Assembly (NCBI RefSeq): GCF_902706195.1
Contig: NZ_CACSJO010000023.1
Location: 1 to 64,000 of the forward strand
Direction: 5' to 3'
DNA: 64,000 nt
From: Novosphingobium sp. 18050
GTDB taxonomy: Bacteria > Pseudomonadota > Alphaproteobacteria > Sphingomonadales > Sphingomonadaceae
The position numbers were made by a program, and so were the translations under genes. The number at the start of each line of letters is the position of its first letter. The first letter of the stretch is position 1. Below, in pieces: positions 16,856 through 25,924 of the stretch. The notes beneath the pieces were generated by a model. That model had not been told where the DNA came from. It saw nothing but the letters and a program-made list of their open reading frames with translations, and ran no database searches.

Positions 16856-18340
16856 ATGAGCGAAACCCTCTACGATATCGCGATCATCGGCGGCGGCGTG
16901 AACGGCTGCGGTATTGCCCGCGACGCCGCCGGGCGCGGCGCCAAAGTGCTGTTGCTGGAGCAGGGCGACCTGGCCGGCGGCACCTCCTCCGCCTCGACCA
17001 AGCTGATCCACGGCGGCCTGCGCTACCTCGAACACTACGAGTTCGCGCTGGTCCGCGAGGCATTGTCGGAGCGGGAACGGCTATGGGCCATCGCCCCGCA
17101 CATCATCCGGCCGATGCGCTTCGTCCTGCCGCATGTGAAGGGCCTGCGCCCGCGCTGGCTGCTGCGCCTCGGCCTGTTTATTTACGACCACATCGGCGGT
17201 CGCCGCGCGCTGCCGGCGACCGAATCCATCGACCTGCACCGGCACCCGGCGGGCAAGCCGCTGAAGACCGGCTTCGGCCCGGCCTTCGTCTATTCGGACG
17301 GCTGGGTGGACGATGCCCGCCTCGTCGTCCTCAACGCGCGCGACGCGGCGGACCGGGGCGCGACCATCCTTACCCGCACCCCCGTCGATGGGTTGGAGCG
17401 CAGGGGCGCGGAGTGGTCGATCCGCAGCGGGGCGAACCGTTTTCGCGCCGAGGCGGTGGTAAACGCCGCCGGTCCCTCGGTGCTCGACATGCTGGGCCGC
17501 GCCGGTGAAAAGACCGAGCGGCGGATGCGTCTGGTGCGCGGCTCGCACATCGTCGTGCCGCGCCTGTTCGACCACGCCTACGCCTATTTCTTTCAGATCC
17601 CGGACGGGCGCATTTTCTTCGCGATCCCCTATCAGGATGACTTCACCCTGATCGGCACGACCGACCGCGACCACGAAGGCCCTTTGAGTGCAGTGAAGGC
17701 CAGCGCGGAGGAGATCGCCTACCTGTGCGAGGCGGCCAATGCCTACTTCGCCAAGGCCATCGCCCCCACCGATGTCGTGTGGAGCTATTCCGGCGTGCGC
17801 CCGCTGACCGACGACGGTTCAGGCAAGCCCGAGGCGGCGACGCGCGGTTACAGCTTCGACCTCGATCTGGACTTACAGGGGGCGGCGCCGCTGCTCTCGG
17901 TGTTCGGCGGCAAGATTACGACCTACCGCCACCTCGCCAAGGATGCGGTGGAGAAACTGGCGCCCCTCGTGCCCTCGCTGACCGGCAAGGACTGGACGGC
18001 GAGTGCCCCGCTTCCCGGCGGCGATTTTCCGATGCAGGGGATCGAGGACCTGAAGGCCGATCTGGCCCGCGGTTATCCCTTTCTCGGCCCTGCGACTGTG
18101 GACCGCATCGCCCGCGCCTATGGAACCCTCGCTCGCACCTGGCTGGGCGGGGCGAGCGATCTGGCCATGCTGGGCACGCATTTCGGCTACGGTCTTACCG
18201 CTGCGGAAGTAGACTATCTGATCGCGCGCGAATGGGCCACTTGTGCGCAGGACGTGCTGTGGCGCCGTACCAAGCTGGGGCTGCGGCTCGATGCCGTGCA
18301 AGTTGCAAAGTTGGAAGAATACATGGGTGAGAAGCGGTGA
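16856..18340 (+). CDS. glpD: FAD-dependent glycerol-3-phosphate dehydrogenase
   Basis: 494 residues, normal length. The N-terminal FAD-binding fold (IIGGGVNGCGIARDAAGRG, about residues 9-27) is followed by GTSSASTKLIHGGLRYLEHYEF, the signature of GlpD. GTTDRDHEGP and SVFGGKITTYRHLA are also characteristic. It oxidises sn-glycerol 3-phosphate to dihydroxyacetone phosphate at the inner membrane and passes electrons to quinone. It overlaps glpK by 4 bp and follows the YeiH-family gene by 7 bp. Together with GlpK it would feed glycerol released from SQGro into the triose pool. Confidence 0.96.
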   Translation: MSETLYDIAIIGGGVNGCGIARDAAGRGAKVLLLEQGDLAGGTSSASTKLIHGGLRYLEHYEFALVREALSERERLWAIAPHIIRPMRFVLPHVKGLRPRWLLRLGLFIYDHIGGRRALPATESIDLHRHPAGKPLKTGFGPAFVYSDGWVDDARLVVLNARDAADRGATILTRTPVDGLERRGAEWSIRSGANRFRAEAVVNAAGPSVLDMLGRAGEKTERRMRLVRGSHIVVPRLFDHAYAYFFQIPDGRIFFAIPYQDDFTLIGTTDRDHEGPLSAVKASAEEIAYLCEAANAYFAKAIAPTDVVWSYSGVRPLTDDGSGKPEAATRGYSFDLDLDLQGAAPLLSVFGGKITTYRHLAKDAVEKLAPLVPSLTGKDWTASAPLPGGDFPMQGIEDLKADLARGYPFLGPATVDRIARAYGTLARTWLGGASDLAMLGTHFGYGLTAAEVDYLIAREWATCAQDVLWRRTKLGLRLDAVQVAKLEEYMGEKR

Positions 18341-19815
18341 AGGGCGAACATATTCTGGTCCTCGACGAAGGGACCACCTCCACGCGCGCCATCGTCTACG
18401 CGCCGGACGGAAAGATCCTCCATGTCGCGCAGGCGGAACTGACGCAGTATTATCCGGAGCCGGGTCACGTCGAACATGACGCCTCGGAAATCTGGGACAA
18501 GACCCTTGCCTGCGCGCGAGCGGTGATCGCCAAACTGGGCGGCGCGGATCGCATCGCCGCGCTGGGCATCACCAACCAGCGCGAGACGGTCGTCGCATGG
18601 GATCGCAGCACGGGCGAGCCGATCACCCGCGCTATCGTCTGGCAGGATCGCCGCACCGCCGCCCACTGCGCCCGGCTTCGCGAGGGCGGGCATGAGGAGA
18701 TGCTGCAGGCCCGCACCGGGCTGGTCATCGACCCCTATTTTTCCGGCACCAAGATGCGCTGGATCCTCGACAACGTGCCGCAGGCGCGCGCGCTGGGGGA
18801 CCGGCTGGCGCTGGGTACGGTCGAAAGCTGGCTGGTGTGGAAGCTGACCGGCGGCCTGCATGTCTCGGACGCCAGCAATGCCAGCCGCACGCAGCTTCTG
18901 GCCCTAGACGGGCCGGACTGGGACGATGACCTGCTCGCCCTGTTCGGGGTGCCCCGCGCGGCGCTGCCCAAGGTAGTCGATACCGCCGGGATCGTCGGCG
19001 CCTGCGATGCGGCGCTGCTGGGTGCGGCGATCCCGATCAGCGGGCTGGCGGGGGATCAGCAGTCGGCGACGATCGGCCAGCATTGCCTTGCCATCGGCGA
19101 TACCAAGGCGACCTTCGGCACCGGCGCTTTCATCCTGACGAACATGGGATCGACGCTGCCGCGTTCCTCGCACCGGCTGCTCGGCACGGTCCTGTGCCAG
19201 CAGGACGGGAAGCGGACTTATGCATTGGAAGGCTCAATCTTCGTGGCGGGCAGCCTCATCAAGTGGCTGCGCGACGAGCTGGGCGTCATCCGCACTGCGG
19301 CGGAAAGCGAGGAACTGGCCCGCGCCGTGCCGGACAACGGTGGCGTCCTGTTCCTGCCCGCGCTGGCGGGGCTGGGCGCGCCGCACTGGAAGCCCGATGC
19401 GACCGGCGTCGTCACCGGCCTGACGCAGGGCACCAGCCGCGCCCATATCGTGCGCGCGGCGATGGAATCGCTGGCCCACCAGTGCCACGACCTGCAGGCA
19501 GCCTTCGCGGCGGACGGGGCCGACTGGAAGATGCTGCGCATCGACGGCGGCATGAGCGCCAACAACTGGATGGCGCAGGACCTTGCCGATATCCTCGCCC
19601 TGCCGGTGGAACGCCCCGCCGACACGGAGACGACCGCACTGGGCGCGGCGATGCTGGCGGGCGTGGGCGTGGGCCTTCATGCCTCGCTGGAGGATGCGAT
19701 GACGATGGGCGGCGCGCTCACCCGCTTCACCCCGTCGATGGACGATGCGACCCGCAGCGCCCGGATCGAACCGTGGCAGTCAGGCCTGCGCCGCCATATT
19801 GACGGGCTGGGCTAA
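18337..19815 (+). CDS. glpK: Glycerol kinase
   Basis: 492 residues, FGGY kinase family. The N-terminal phosphate loop reads LDEGTTSTRA (usually DQGTTSSRA), then NQRET, IVWQDRRTA and the C-terminal RIDGGMSANNWMAQ and TTALGAAMLAG segments. It phosphorylates glycerol with ATP. Translation starts at a GTG that overlaps the glpD stop (GTGA). The gene order glpD-glpK behind a transporter, without glpF or glpR, and the placement in an SQ locus suggest that it serves glycerol from sulfoquinovosyl-glycerol. The Q-to-E change in the phosphate loop is a small oddity. Confidence 0.95.
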   Translation: MKGEHILVLDEGTTSTRAIVYAPDGKILHVAQAELTQYYPEPGHVEHDASEIWDKTLACARAVIAKLGGADRIAALGITNQRETVVAWDRSTGEPITRAIVWQDRRTAAHCARLREGGHEEMLQARTGLVIDPYFSGTKMRWILDNVPQARALGDRLALGTVESWLVWKLTGGLHVSDASNASRTQLLALDGPDWDDDLLALFGVPRAALPKVVDTAGIVGACDAALLGAAIPISGLAGDQQSATIGQHCLAIGDTKATFGTGAFILTNMGSTLPRSSHRLLGTVLCQQDGKRTYALEGSIFVAGSLIKWLRDELGVIRTAAESEELARAVPDNGGVLFLPALAGLGAPHWKPDATGVVTGLTQGTSRAHIVRAAMESLAHQCHDLQAAFAADGADWKMLRIDGGMSANNWMAQDLADILALPVERPADTETTALGAAMLAGVGVGLHASLEDAMTMGGALTRFTPSMDDATRSARIEPWQSGLRRHIDGLG

Positions 19816-19961
19816 GCGCGGCGGGATCGCACTCGGCGCCCGGCACCTGTTCACGCGTTCCTCCGCGCAAGACGGGTGCGGCATGAGGGTAAACGGATAA
19901 GCCGGCTTGCCGCATCGGGTAGAGCCAGCTTAGACCGTTAGCACGGGCGTTGGGTCTTCAG

Positions 19962-20504
19962 TCAGATCGTCCGGCGCGGATCGCTTCCGTCCCACTGCGC
20001 TGCGGCGCTGCGGATCATGTCGAACAGTTCCACCATCGGCGGCAGCGGTTTGATCACCTCGACCAGCGGGCTGAGGCCATCGCGTGCCGTGTCGAGATAG
20101 GCGAAGCGCGATAGCGGCAGGCGCCCTTCCAGCAGCACCGGCACGCCGTCTGCTCTCGCCCGGGCCAGCGTTGCCTCGTAATCATCGATCCAGGTGCCGT
20201 AGTGGTGCACGCCGCTTTTCCCGCTTTCCAGAAAGTCGCGGTAGGTCGAAGGCGCGGTGCCGGGCTGGATCAGTTCGATCATGGTATCGCCGCTGTAGCT
20301 GATCGATACCCCGCCGAAGATCGGCTCGTCCAGCGGCGCAGGGCGTTCGTCCACCGCCAGTTCCTCGAAGGGCAGGGGAATGGGAAAATCGTAGAACGGC
20401 CCCACGCCCATTGTCTGCGTCCAGTGCGAGACCGCCTCGTCCAGATCGGGCACGACATAGGCGACCTGGAAAATCTTTCCGTAAATCCGGCTCATCGTCG
20501 GCAT
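19962..20504 (-). CDS. VOC/glyoxalase-fold protein
   Basis: 180 residues. KIFQVAYVVPDLDEAVSHWTQTMGVGPFYDF is a typical start of a vicinal-oxygen-chelate domain, and IELIQPG and GVHHYGTWIDD supply the second beta-alpha-beta-beta-beta module and candidate metal ligands. This family includes isomerases, lyases and extradiol dioxygenases; the length suits a small isomerase or lyase. The ATG follows GGGAGA; a second ATG three codons later is possible. It is divergent from the Rieske pair, and the intergenic region holds the best copy of the 18-bp TetR-type palindrome. Specific activity unknown. Confidence 0.85.
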   Translation of the reverse strand: MPTMSRIYGKIFQVAYVVPDLDEAVSHWTQTMGVGPFYDFPIPLPFEELAVDERPAPLDEPIFGGVSISYSGDTMIELIQPGTAPSTYRDFLESGKSGVHHYGTWIDDYEATLARARADGVPVLLEGRLPLSRFAYLDTARDGLSPLVEVIKPLPPMVELFDMIRSAAAQWDGSDPRRTI

Positions 20505-20564
20505 TCTCCCGTTGCGCCGCGTTCCCGTGTCCTATCGTCGCACAGGGTCGCGATCATACTTGAA

Positions 20565-20582
20565 AAACAATCATGACTGTTT
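20565..20582. promoter_or_regulatory. TetR-type operator candidate A
   Basis: AAACAATCATGACTGTTT, an almost perfect palindrome of two 9-bp halves (one mismatch). It lies between the VOC gene and the tandem Rieske genes. It is the reference for five similar sites at 31387, 32337, 34119, 45230 and 45292. Confidence 0.65.
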
Positions 20583-20682
20583 TCTAATGAATGTCCACCC
20601 CGGTGCGATTCGGCCGAAGAGAGCCGACCGCCGGGGAGGATCGCTTTCGCCGGCCGGCAAGGCGGTGTCCCAGAGGAGAGGG

Positions 20683-22047
20683 ATGACCATGATGAAGCTC
20701 GATTTCGACGACTGGAACATCCACGTCGGCACGCCCCACCCCTTCAACGCGCGCGTGCGCCCGGCGATCGATAATGGCACCGGCCGCTCCGATCCGCGCC
20801 GCTATCATGACCGCAGCTTCATGCGGGAGGAGTGGGAGAAGGTTTTCGCAAAGAGCTGGCTGTTTGCCGGCCCGGCCTCCGATATCCCCGAGGAAGGCGA
20901 CTTCTTCACTTTCGACATCGGCCCGGAAAGCTTCATCATCGTGCGCGGCGCGGACGATGCGATCCATGCGCACTACAACGTCTGCCCGCACCGCGGCAGC
21001 CGGCTGGTGACGACGGATTTCGGATCGCTCGACCGTTTCACCTGCCCGTTCCATTCGTGGAAGTTCGACCTGGAAGGCCACAACGTCGCCGTTACTGATC
21101 CTGAGACATTCCGCTCCGAGGTGCTGTGCCATGACCGCAATTTGACCTCGGTGCGCTGCGAGGTGGCGGTGGGCCTGGTGTTCATCTCGATGGACTCCGA
21201 AATCGAGCCGCTGAAGCAGTGGCTGGCGCCGATCCTGCCGCAGCTCGAACTTTACGAGATCGACCAGATGTACGTCGTCCAGCACCGCCGGTCGGACTGG
21301 GGCGCGAACTGGAAAGGCGGGGTCGATGCCTTTGCCGAGATCTACCACCTCCACGCCGTCCACCCGCAGACCCAGTGCCTGATGGACGACCGCACCCAGA
21401 TCGACCTGTGGCCCGGCGGCCTCTCGCGCCAGTTCGTGCCCTTTGCCCAGCCCGCCGCGCGCTTCCCGGATCAGGAGACGGTCAATCCCGGCATCCAGGC
21501 GATGCTGCGCGACGCCGGGATCGATCCGGCCAGCTACGAAGGCTCTGCCGCGCAGACCCGGTCGGACGTGCAGAAAGCCAAGCGCCGCCGTTCCGACGAA
21601 CTGGGGCTGGGGTACGAAAAGTTCAGCGACAGCCAGCTCAGCGATTCGGTGGTCTATTCGCTGTTCCCCAATGGCCAGATCGGCTGCCATCCTGAGGCGA
21701 TCTTCCTCCATCGCTTCATGCCGCACGCCAGCGATCCGAACCAGTTCACCTACGACACCTGCATCCTCTACCGTCACGTCGATGCGCCCGGTTACAGCGC
21801 CCCGGCATGGATGGGGCTGGGGCCGGAAATCGACATGAGCGGGCGCACCCGGCCCGAGATCGTCCACACCGGCCTTGGCGAACCGCCGGGACTTGGCGAA
21901 GTGCTCGATCAGGATTCCGACCTCCTGCCGATCGTGCAGGCCGGCGCGCGTTCGCGGGGTTTCCGGGGGCCACTGTGGAGCGAACAGGAAGGTCGCCTGC
22001 GCCACTTCCACGCCGAACTGGATCGCCGGATGGAGCGGAGCGTATGA
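20683..22047 (+). CDS. Rieske non-haem iron oxygenase, alpha subunit (first of tandem pair)
   Basis: 454 residues. The Rieske cluster ligands are C101, H103, C121 and H124 (CPHRG, 17 residues, CPFHSW). The mononuclear iron site shows E219-x2-H222-x4-H227 (EIYHLHAVH). It is a cytoplasmic oxygenase of the single-type-subunit kind that needs an external reductase. I start at the ATG after GGAGAGG; two further in-frame ATGs follow within nine bases, and the longer upstream frame crosses the operator. Its stop overlaps the start of the next gene by 4 bp, and the two proteins are homologous along their length. No ferredoxin or reductase gene is nearby. Substrate unknown. Confidence 0.93.
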   Translation: MTMMKLDFDDWNIHVGTPHPFNARVRPAIDNGTGRSDPRRYHDRSFMREEWEKVFAKSWLFAGPASDIPEEGDFFTFDIGPESFIIVRGADDAIHAHYNVCPHRGSRLVTTDFGSLDRFTCPFHSWKFDLEGHNVAVTDPETFRSEVLCHDRNLTSVRCEVAVGLVFISMDSEIEPLKQWLAPILPQLELYEIDQMYVVQHRRSDWGANWKGGVDAFAEIYHLHAVHPQTQCLMDDRTQIDLWPGGLSRQFVPFAQPAARFPDQETVNPGIQAMLRDAGIDPASYEGSAAQTRSDVQKAKRRRSDELGLGYEKFSDSQLSDSVVYSLFPNGQIGCHPEAIFLHRFMPHASDPNQFTYDTCILYRHVDAPGYSAPAWMGLGPEIDMSGRTRPEIVHTGLGEPPGLGEVLDQDSDLLPIVQAGARSRGFRGPLWSEQEGRLRHFHAELDRRMERSV

Positions 22048-23405
22048 ATTACGATCCGCGCAGTTGGGCCGTCCATAAAGGCTCGCAGCATCCTTTCGAC
22101 AAACCTGCCGCTGTTATCGACAATGGCGCGGACCGGCTCGATCCGGTGCGTTACACCTCGCCCGAATTCTTCGCGCGCGAGTGGGACGAGGTGTTCGCCC
22201 GCACCTGGCTGCTTGCCGCGCCGTCCAGCGATCTGGTCGAGGCGGGCGACTGGGTGAAGTTCGATATCGGCCCGGAAAGTTTCATCGTCGTGCGGCAGGA
22301 GGACGGCTCGGTCGCGGCGCATTACAACGTGTGCCCGCATCGCGGCAGCCGCCTCGTCACTGGTGAGATGGGCAGTCAGGACAGCTTTACCTGCCCGTTC
22401 CATTCGTGGCGTTTCGGCCTGGATGGACACAACCAGAAGGTGACCGACCCGGAGACCTTCCGCCCCGAAGTGCTGTGCCATGATATCAATCTTACCTCGG
22501 TTCGCGCCGAAGAAGCGGTGGGGCTGGTGTTCATCAACATGGACAAGGACGCGGCGCCGCTGGCCGAGTTCCTCGCCCCGATCCTGCCGATGCTGGAGAC
22601 TTACGGCATGGACCGGATGCATGTCGTGCAGCACCGTCGCTCTGACTGGGCGGCGAACTGGAAAGGCGGGATCGACGCGTTCTACGAAAGCTATCACCTC
22701 CACGCCATCCACCCGCAGACCATGGGCGTGATCGACGACCGCACCCATATCGACCTGTTCCCCGGCGGCCTCTCGCGCCAGTTCGTGCCGATGGCGCAGC
22801 CCAATTCGCATTTCCCCGATCAGGAGGCGATCAACCCCGGCATCGCCATGCTGCTGGCCGATGCGGGGATCGACCCGGAGAGCTTCGCCGGCACCGCAAT
22901 GGACAGCCGCGCCGCCGTGGCCCACGCCAAGCGCGAACGCGCCGCGCATATGGGGATCGACTATTCGCACTTCTCCGATGCGCAGCTGACCGACAGCACG
23001 ATCTTTGGCATCTTCCCGAACATGCAACTGGGCTGCCACCCCGAGGCAGTGTTCCTCCACCGCTTCAAGCCGCACGCCAGCGACCCCGAGCAGTTCACCT
23101 ACGAGACGACGATCCTCTACCGCCACGTCGACGTGCCCGGCTACGGTGCGCCGGGGTGGATGGGGCTGGGGGCCGATGTCGACGTGACCGGCGCCACCCG
23201 GCCGGATCCAGTCCACACCGGCCTTGGCGAGCCGCCCGGCATGGGCGAGGTGCTGGACCAGGACTCCGACCTTCTGCCGATCGTGCAGGCCGGCGCAAGG
23301 TCACGCGGTTTTCGCGGTCCGCTATGGGGCGAACAGGAAGCGCGGCTGCGGCACTTCCACAAGGAACTCGATCGCTGGCTGGAAAAGGTGCCGTCCGGCG
23401 CCTGA
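22044..23405 (+). CDS. Rieske non-haem iron oxygenase, alpha subunit (second of tandem pair)
   Basis: 453 residues. Rieske ligands C97, H99, C117, H120; iron site E215-x2-H218-x4-H223 (ESYHLHAIH). It shares long blocks with the preceding gene (QHRRSDW, NWKGGIDAF against NWKGGVDAF, LPIVQAGARSRGFRGPLW), so the pair is a tandem duplication. The ATG overlaps the previous stop (ATGA). The two paralogues may act on successive intermediates, or form a heteromeric trimer; both ideas are inference. The gene ends at a strong hairpin shared with the convergent amidohydrolase. Confidence 0.93.
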   Translation: MNYDPRSWAVHKGSQHPFDKPAAVIDNGADRLDPVRYTSPEFFAREWDEVFARTWLLAAPSSDLVEAGDWVKFDIGPESFIVVRQEDGSVAAHYNVCPHRGSRLVTGEMGSQDSFTCPFHSWRFGLDGHNQKVTDPETFRPEVLCHDINLTSVRAEEAVGLVFINMDKDAAPLAEFLAPILPMLETYGMDRMHVVQHRRSDWAANWKGGIDAFYESYHLHAIHPQTMGVIDDRTHIDLFPGGLSRQFVPMAQPNSHFPDQEAINPGIAMLLADAGIDPESFAGTAMDSRAAVAHAKRERAAHMGIDYSHFSDAQLTDSTIFGIFPNMQLGCHPEAVFLHRFKPHASDPEQFTYETTILYRHVDVPGYGAPGWMGLGADVDVTGATRPDPVHTGLGEPPGMGEVLDQDSDLLPIVQAGARSRGFRGPLWGEQEARLRHFHKELDRWLEKVPSGA

Positions 23406-23429
23406 TCCGATGCAGTGATAGGGAAGGGC

Positions 23430-23468
23430 GCGGGAGGTGGCCACCGGAGAGCGGTCACCACCTCCCGC
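23430..23468. terminator. Bidirectional hairpin between Rieske pair and amidohydrolase
   Basis: GCGGGAGGTGG (23430-23440) and CCACCTCCCGC (23458-23468) form a perfect 11-bp stem, extended inside by ACCG/CGGT. It fills the 69-bp gap between two convergent genes. No long T-run follows on either side. Confidence 0.65.
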
Positions 23469-23474
23469 TTGCCA

Positions 23475-24815
23475 TCAGGCGCCCTGCTTGACCATGCGGC
23501 TCATGCGGTCGCCGTCTTCGTGGCGCATGAACATCTTCATGATGTCGCCCGATGTGACCGGACGCATGTCGCCTTCTTCCAGCGGGCGTTCGCCCAGCGA
23601 GGACTTGGGGCTGATGTCGACCCCCGCCGCCTTCGCCTGCGCGCGCAGAGCGCCGACGGTGAGGTCCGCTTTCGCATGATGCTGGAAGGGGTCGAAGCGG
23701 AACCAGCGCATCGCGTTGCCATGGGTGATCTTGTCGATCTGCGTGTCGGTGAGGTGCTTGATCGTCGGCCAGAGCCGCTCGGGCACTTCGGGCCAGAGCG
23801 TGTCCGAGTGCGGATAGTCGCATTCGTAAGCGATATTGTCCTCGCCGATGAACTGGACGTTCTGCAGGCCGAAGGCATCGTCGATGAAGCAGTTCAGGAA
23901 GTGCCGCTTGAACATTTCGCTCGGCTTCAGGTCCTGGAAACGCGAGTTGGTCCAGTACTTGTGGCGCGAGTTCGAGAAATCGGCGCGCTCGGTGAAATAG
24001 GGCACCCACCCGATCGAGCCTTCGGACAGGGCAATGCGCATGTCGGGGTACTTGTGCAGCGCTTCCAGTTGCAGCCAGTCCGAGGCGGCATAGGCGATCG
24101 ACATCGGCATGGTGGAAATCCATGCTTCGATTGGCGTCTCCATCGAGGCATGCGGCGCCGGGTTGCCGCCGCCGATGTGGATGCAGATCGTCATGTCGAG
24201 ATCGGTGATCGCCTTGTAGAACGGGTCCCAGTATTCGTTATGGATGCTGGGCAGGCCCTGGCAGGTCGGGTTCTCGCTGATCGAGACGGTGTGGCACCCC
24301 TTGGCGGTGACGCGTTTCAGTTCGGCGATTGTCGCGTCCATGTCCCATGTCGGCAGGATGGCGCAGGGGATGAAGCGGCCCGGATGGGCGCCGCACCATT
24401 CATCGATATGCCAGTCGTTGTAGGCGCTGACGTGCTTCACTGCGAGCGCCTTGTCCGGCACCCGGTGCAGCCGCCCACCCGCGAAATCGAACACCGAGCC
24501 GAAGTTGAGCGAGGCGGCGACGCCGTTCACGTCCATGTCCTTGACCCGCGCATCGACGCGGTAGACCCCGTCGCGTAGCTGGTCGAGCGAGGTCGGCTCC
24601 ATGCCGTATTCCTCGAAGGGGCGGCCGACCACGGCGTTGAGCGCCACTGAGGCGAAGCTCTGACCCTGATAAACCCACAGGTCCTTGCCGTTTTCGTCCT
24701 TGACCATCTTGGGCGCGCTTTCCAACAGGGCACCGGACAGGTGGTTCTGGAACATGTCGGGCGGTTCGCTGATGTGATCGTCCACGCTGATCAGCACCAT
24801 GTCGTTCATTTCCAT
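23475..24815 (-). CDS. Metal-dependent amidohydrolase (amidohydrolase_2 / decarboxylase-like)
   Basis: 446 residues, TIM-barrel amidohydrolase related to the ACMSD/LigW group. The N-terminal SVDDHISEPPDMF replaces the usual DxHxxP-type metal motif, and ICIHIGGG plus the late ECDYPHSDTLWP (His and Asp ligands) follow. Members hydrolyse or decarboxylate ring acids and lactones in aromatic, terpene and steroid pathways. The ATG at 24815 follows GGGAG and lies inside the last codons of the DUF2889 gene (10-bp overlap), indicating an operon. Which bond is cut cannot be read from sequence. Confidence 0.88.
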   Translation of the reverse strand: MEMNDMVLISVDDHISEPPDMFQNHLSGALLESAPKMVKDENGKDLWVYQGQSFASVALNAVVGRPFEEYGMEPTSLDQLRDGVYRVDARVKDMDVNGVAASLNFGSVFDFAGGRLHRVPDKALAVKHVSAYNDWHIDEWCGAHPGRFIPCAILPTWDMDATIAELKRVTAKGCHTVSISENPTCQGLPSIHNEYWDPFYKAITDLDMTICIHIGGGNPAPHASMETPIEAWISTMPMSIAYAASDWLQLEALHKYPDMRIALSEGSIGWVPYFTERADFSNSRHKYWTNSRFQDLKPSEMFKRHFLNCFIDDAFGLQNVQFIGEDNIAYECDYPHSDTLWPEVPERLWPTIKHLTDTQIDKITHGNAMRWFRFDPFQHHAKADLTVGALRAQAKAAGVDISPKSSLGERPLEEGDMRPVTSGDIMKMFMRHEDGDRMSRMVKQGA

Positions 24816-25648
24816 CTCTCGTCTCCCATTCTTCGTGAAGGTGCAGGGCTTTCTTCGCCCGGTTCTCGTTCTTTCCGGCTGGCCTCGAACCGCGCCGCCA
24901 TTCCCGCAAGGGGCGGGCGGGGGCCTTGGCTGAAATCCTGTGTCGGTGCCTTTGCCCGTGCCAGTTCGGCGCGTTCGGGCTGCATGGTGTAGCAACTCGG
25001 ACGGTGGAACAGCGCTGCATGCTTTTCGGCTTCGGTAAGAGTGCGGCCATGCGCCACCAGAGCCGCCCATTGAAGCAGCCGTGCCGCTTCCTGCTCCTCG
25101 CCGGAAAGCCCGGCGATCCAGTCCCGCAAAGTCACCAGCGACTGCCCCGCGATCGCGCCGGGCGCGGTGAGCACCCCCTCCTGCTCGATCCAATGGTGGA
25201 GCACGGCGCCGTCGCGTCGGATTTCGAGCACGCGTCTAGCGCCGCATGGATCGCTGGCGGCAATCGAGTATTCGCTTGGGCCGGCATCGGTCGCATGGCT
25301 CGCGGCCAGCACCGCAAGGTCGTGAAGGTGCGTGCAGTTCGCCTGTTTGTCACGCCTTGCGGTGACTTGCGTGAGGGGCAGGCCGGTGAAGGTATCGCCC
25401 AGCACCTTCTCGGCGCCGGGGCATGGCGACCATGGTGCGCGGTCCATGAAGGCAGCGACGCTCATCACCACACCCGCTTCGTGCCGGAGTTCGACCAGCA
25501 TGGCGTGAAGGTCGTCTTCCAGCATCGAGCGCACCACACTTTTGCCCGGTTCGATACGGATCACGCGGCGATAGCCGGGCATGGCGAACACGTCCCCGGG
25601 TGGATGCAGGTCAAGGCGGTGCGACGGACGGATCGAGGGACTCCTCAT
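24806..25648 (-). CDS. DUF2889 protein
   Basis: About 280 residues from the ATG I prefer. The region around SMLEDDLHAMLVELRH, PWSPCPGA and NCTHLHDLAVLAASHA is the signature of DUF2889, a family of unknown function frequent near CoA-dependent degradation genes. Conserved Cys and His residues (SPCPGA, NCTHL) hint at metal or thiol chemistry, but I will not assign a reaction. The start is uncertain: upstream in-frame starts reach 25807, and none has a strong ribosome site. It is co-transcribed with the amidohydrolase. Confidence 0.8.
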   Translation of the reverse strand: MRSPSIRPSHRLDLHPPGDVFAMPGYRRVIRIEPGKSVVRSMLEDDLHAMLVELRHEAGVVMSVAAFMDRAPWSPCPGAEKVLGDTFTGLPLTQVTARRDKQANCTHLHDLAVLAASHATDAGPSEYSIAASDPCGARRVLEIRRDGAVLHHWIEQEGVLTAPGAIAGQSLVTLRDWIAGLSGEEQEAARLLQWAALVAHGRTLTEAEKHAALFHRPSCYTMQPERAELARAKAPTQDFSQGPRPPLAGMAARFEASRKEREPGEESPAPSRRMGDERWK

Positions 25649-25924
25649 CTGTGCGGCGGGATAGCAGACACTATCGTTCCCTCGGGCGCCTTGCCAGTCG
25701 GCCGAGGGCACGATGCGAGCCATCGCATGTGCGATCACCCCTTCCCGAACAGGGACTGGCGGTGTGCCCTTGGGCATGTTTCCAGCGCTCTGGAGGGGCC
25801 TGCACATCGCGCCCGCGATTGCAGCGGCGGGCGGATTGAACGCCCCTCCAAGCTGTGTTCATGACCATAGAGAGGCGCGTCCGAGAGTGCCGCATCACAA
25901 CGATAATCCCCGGGAAAGTCTGCC

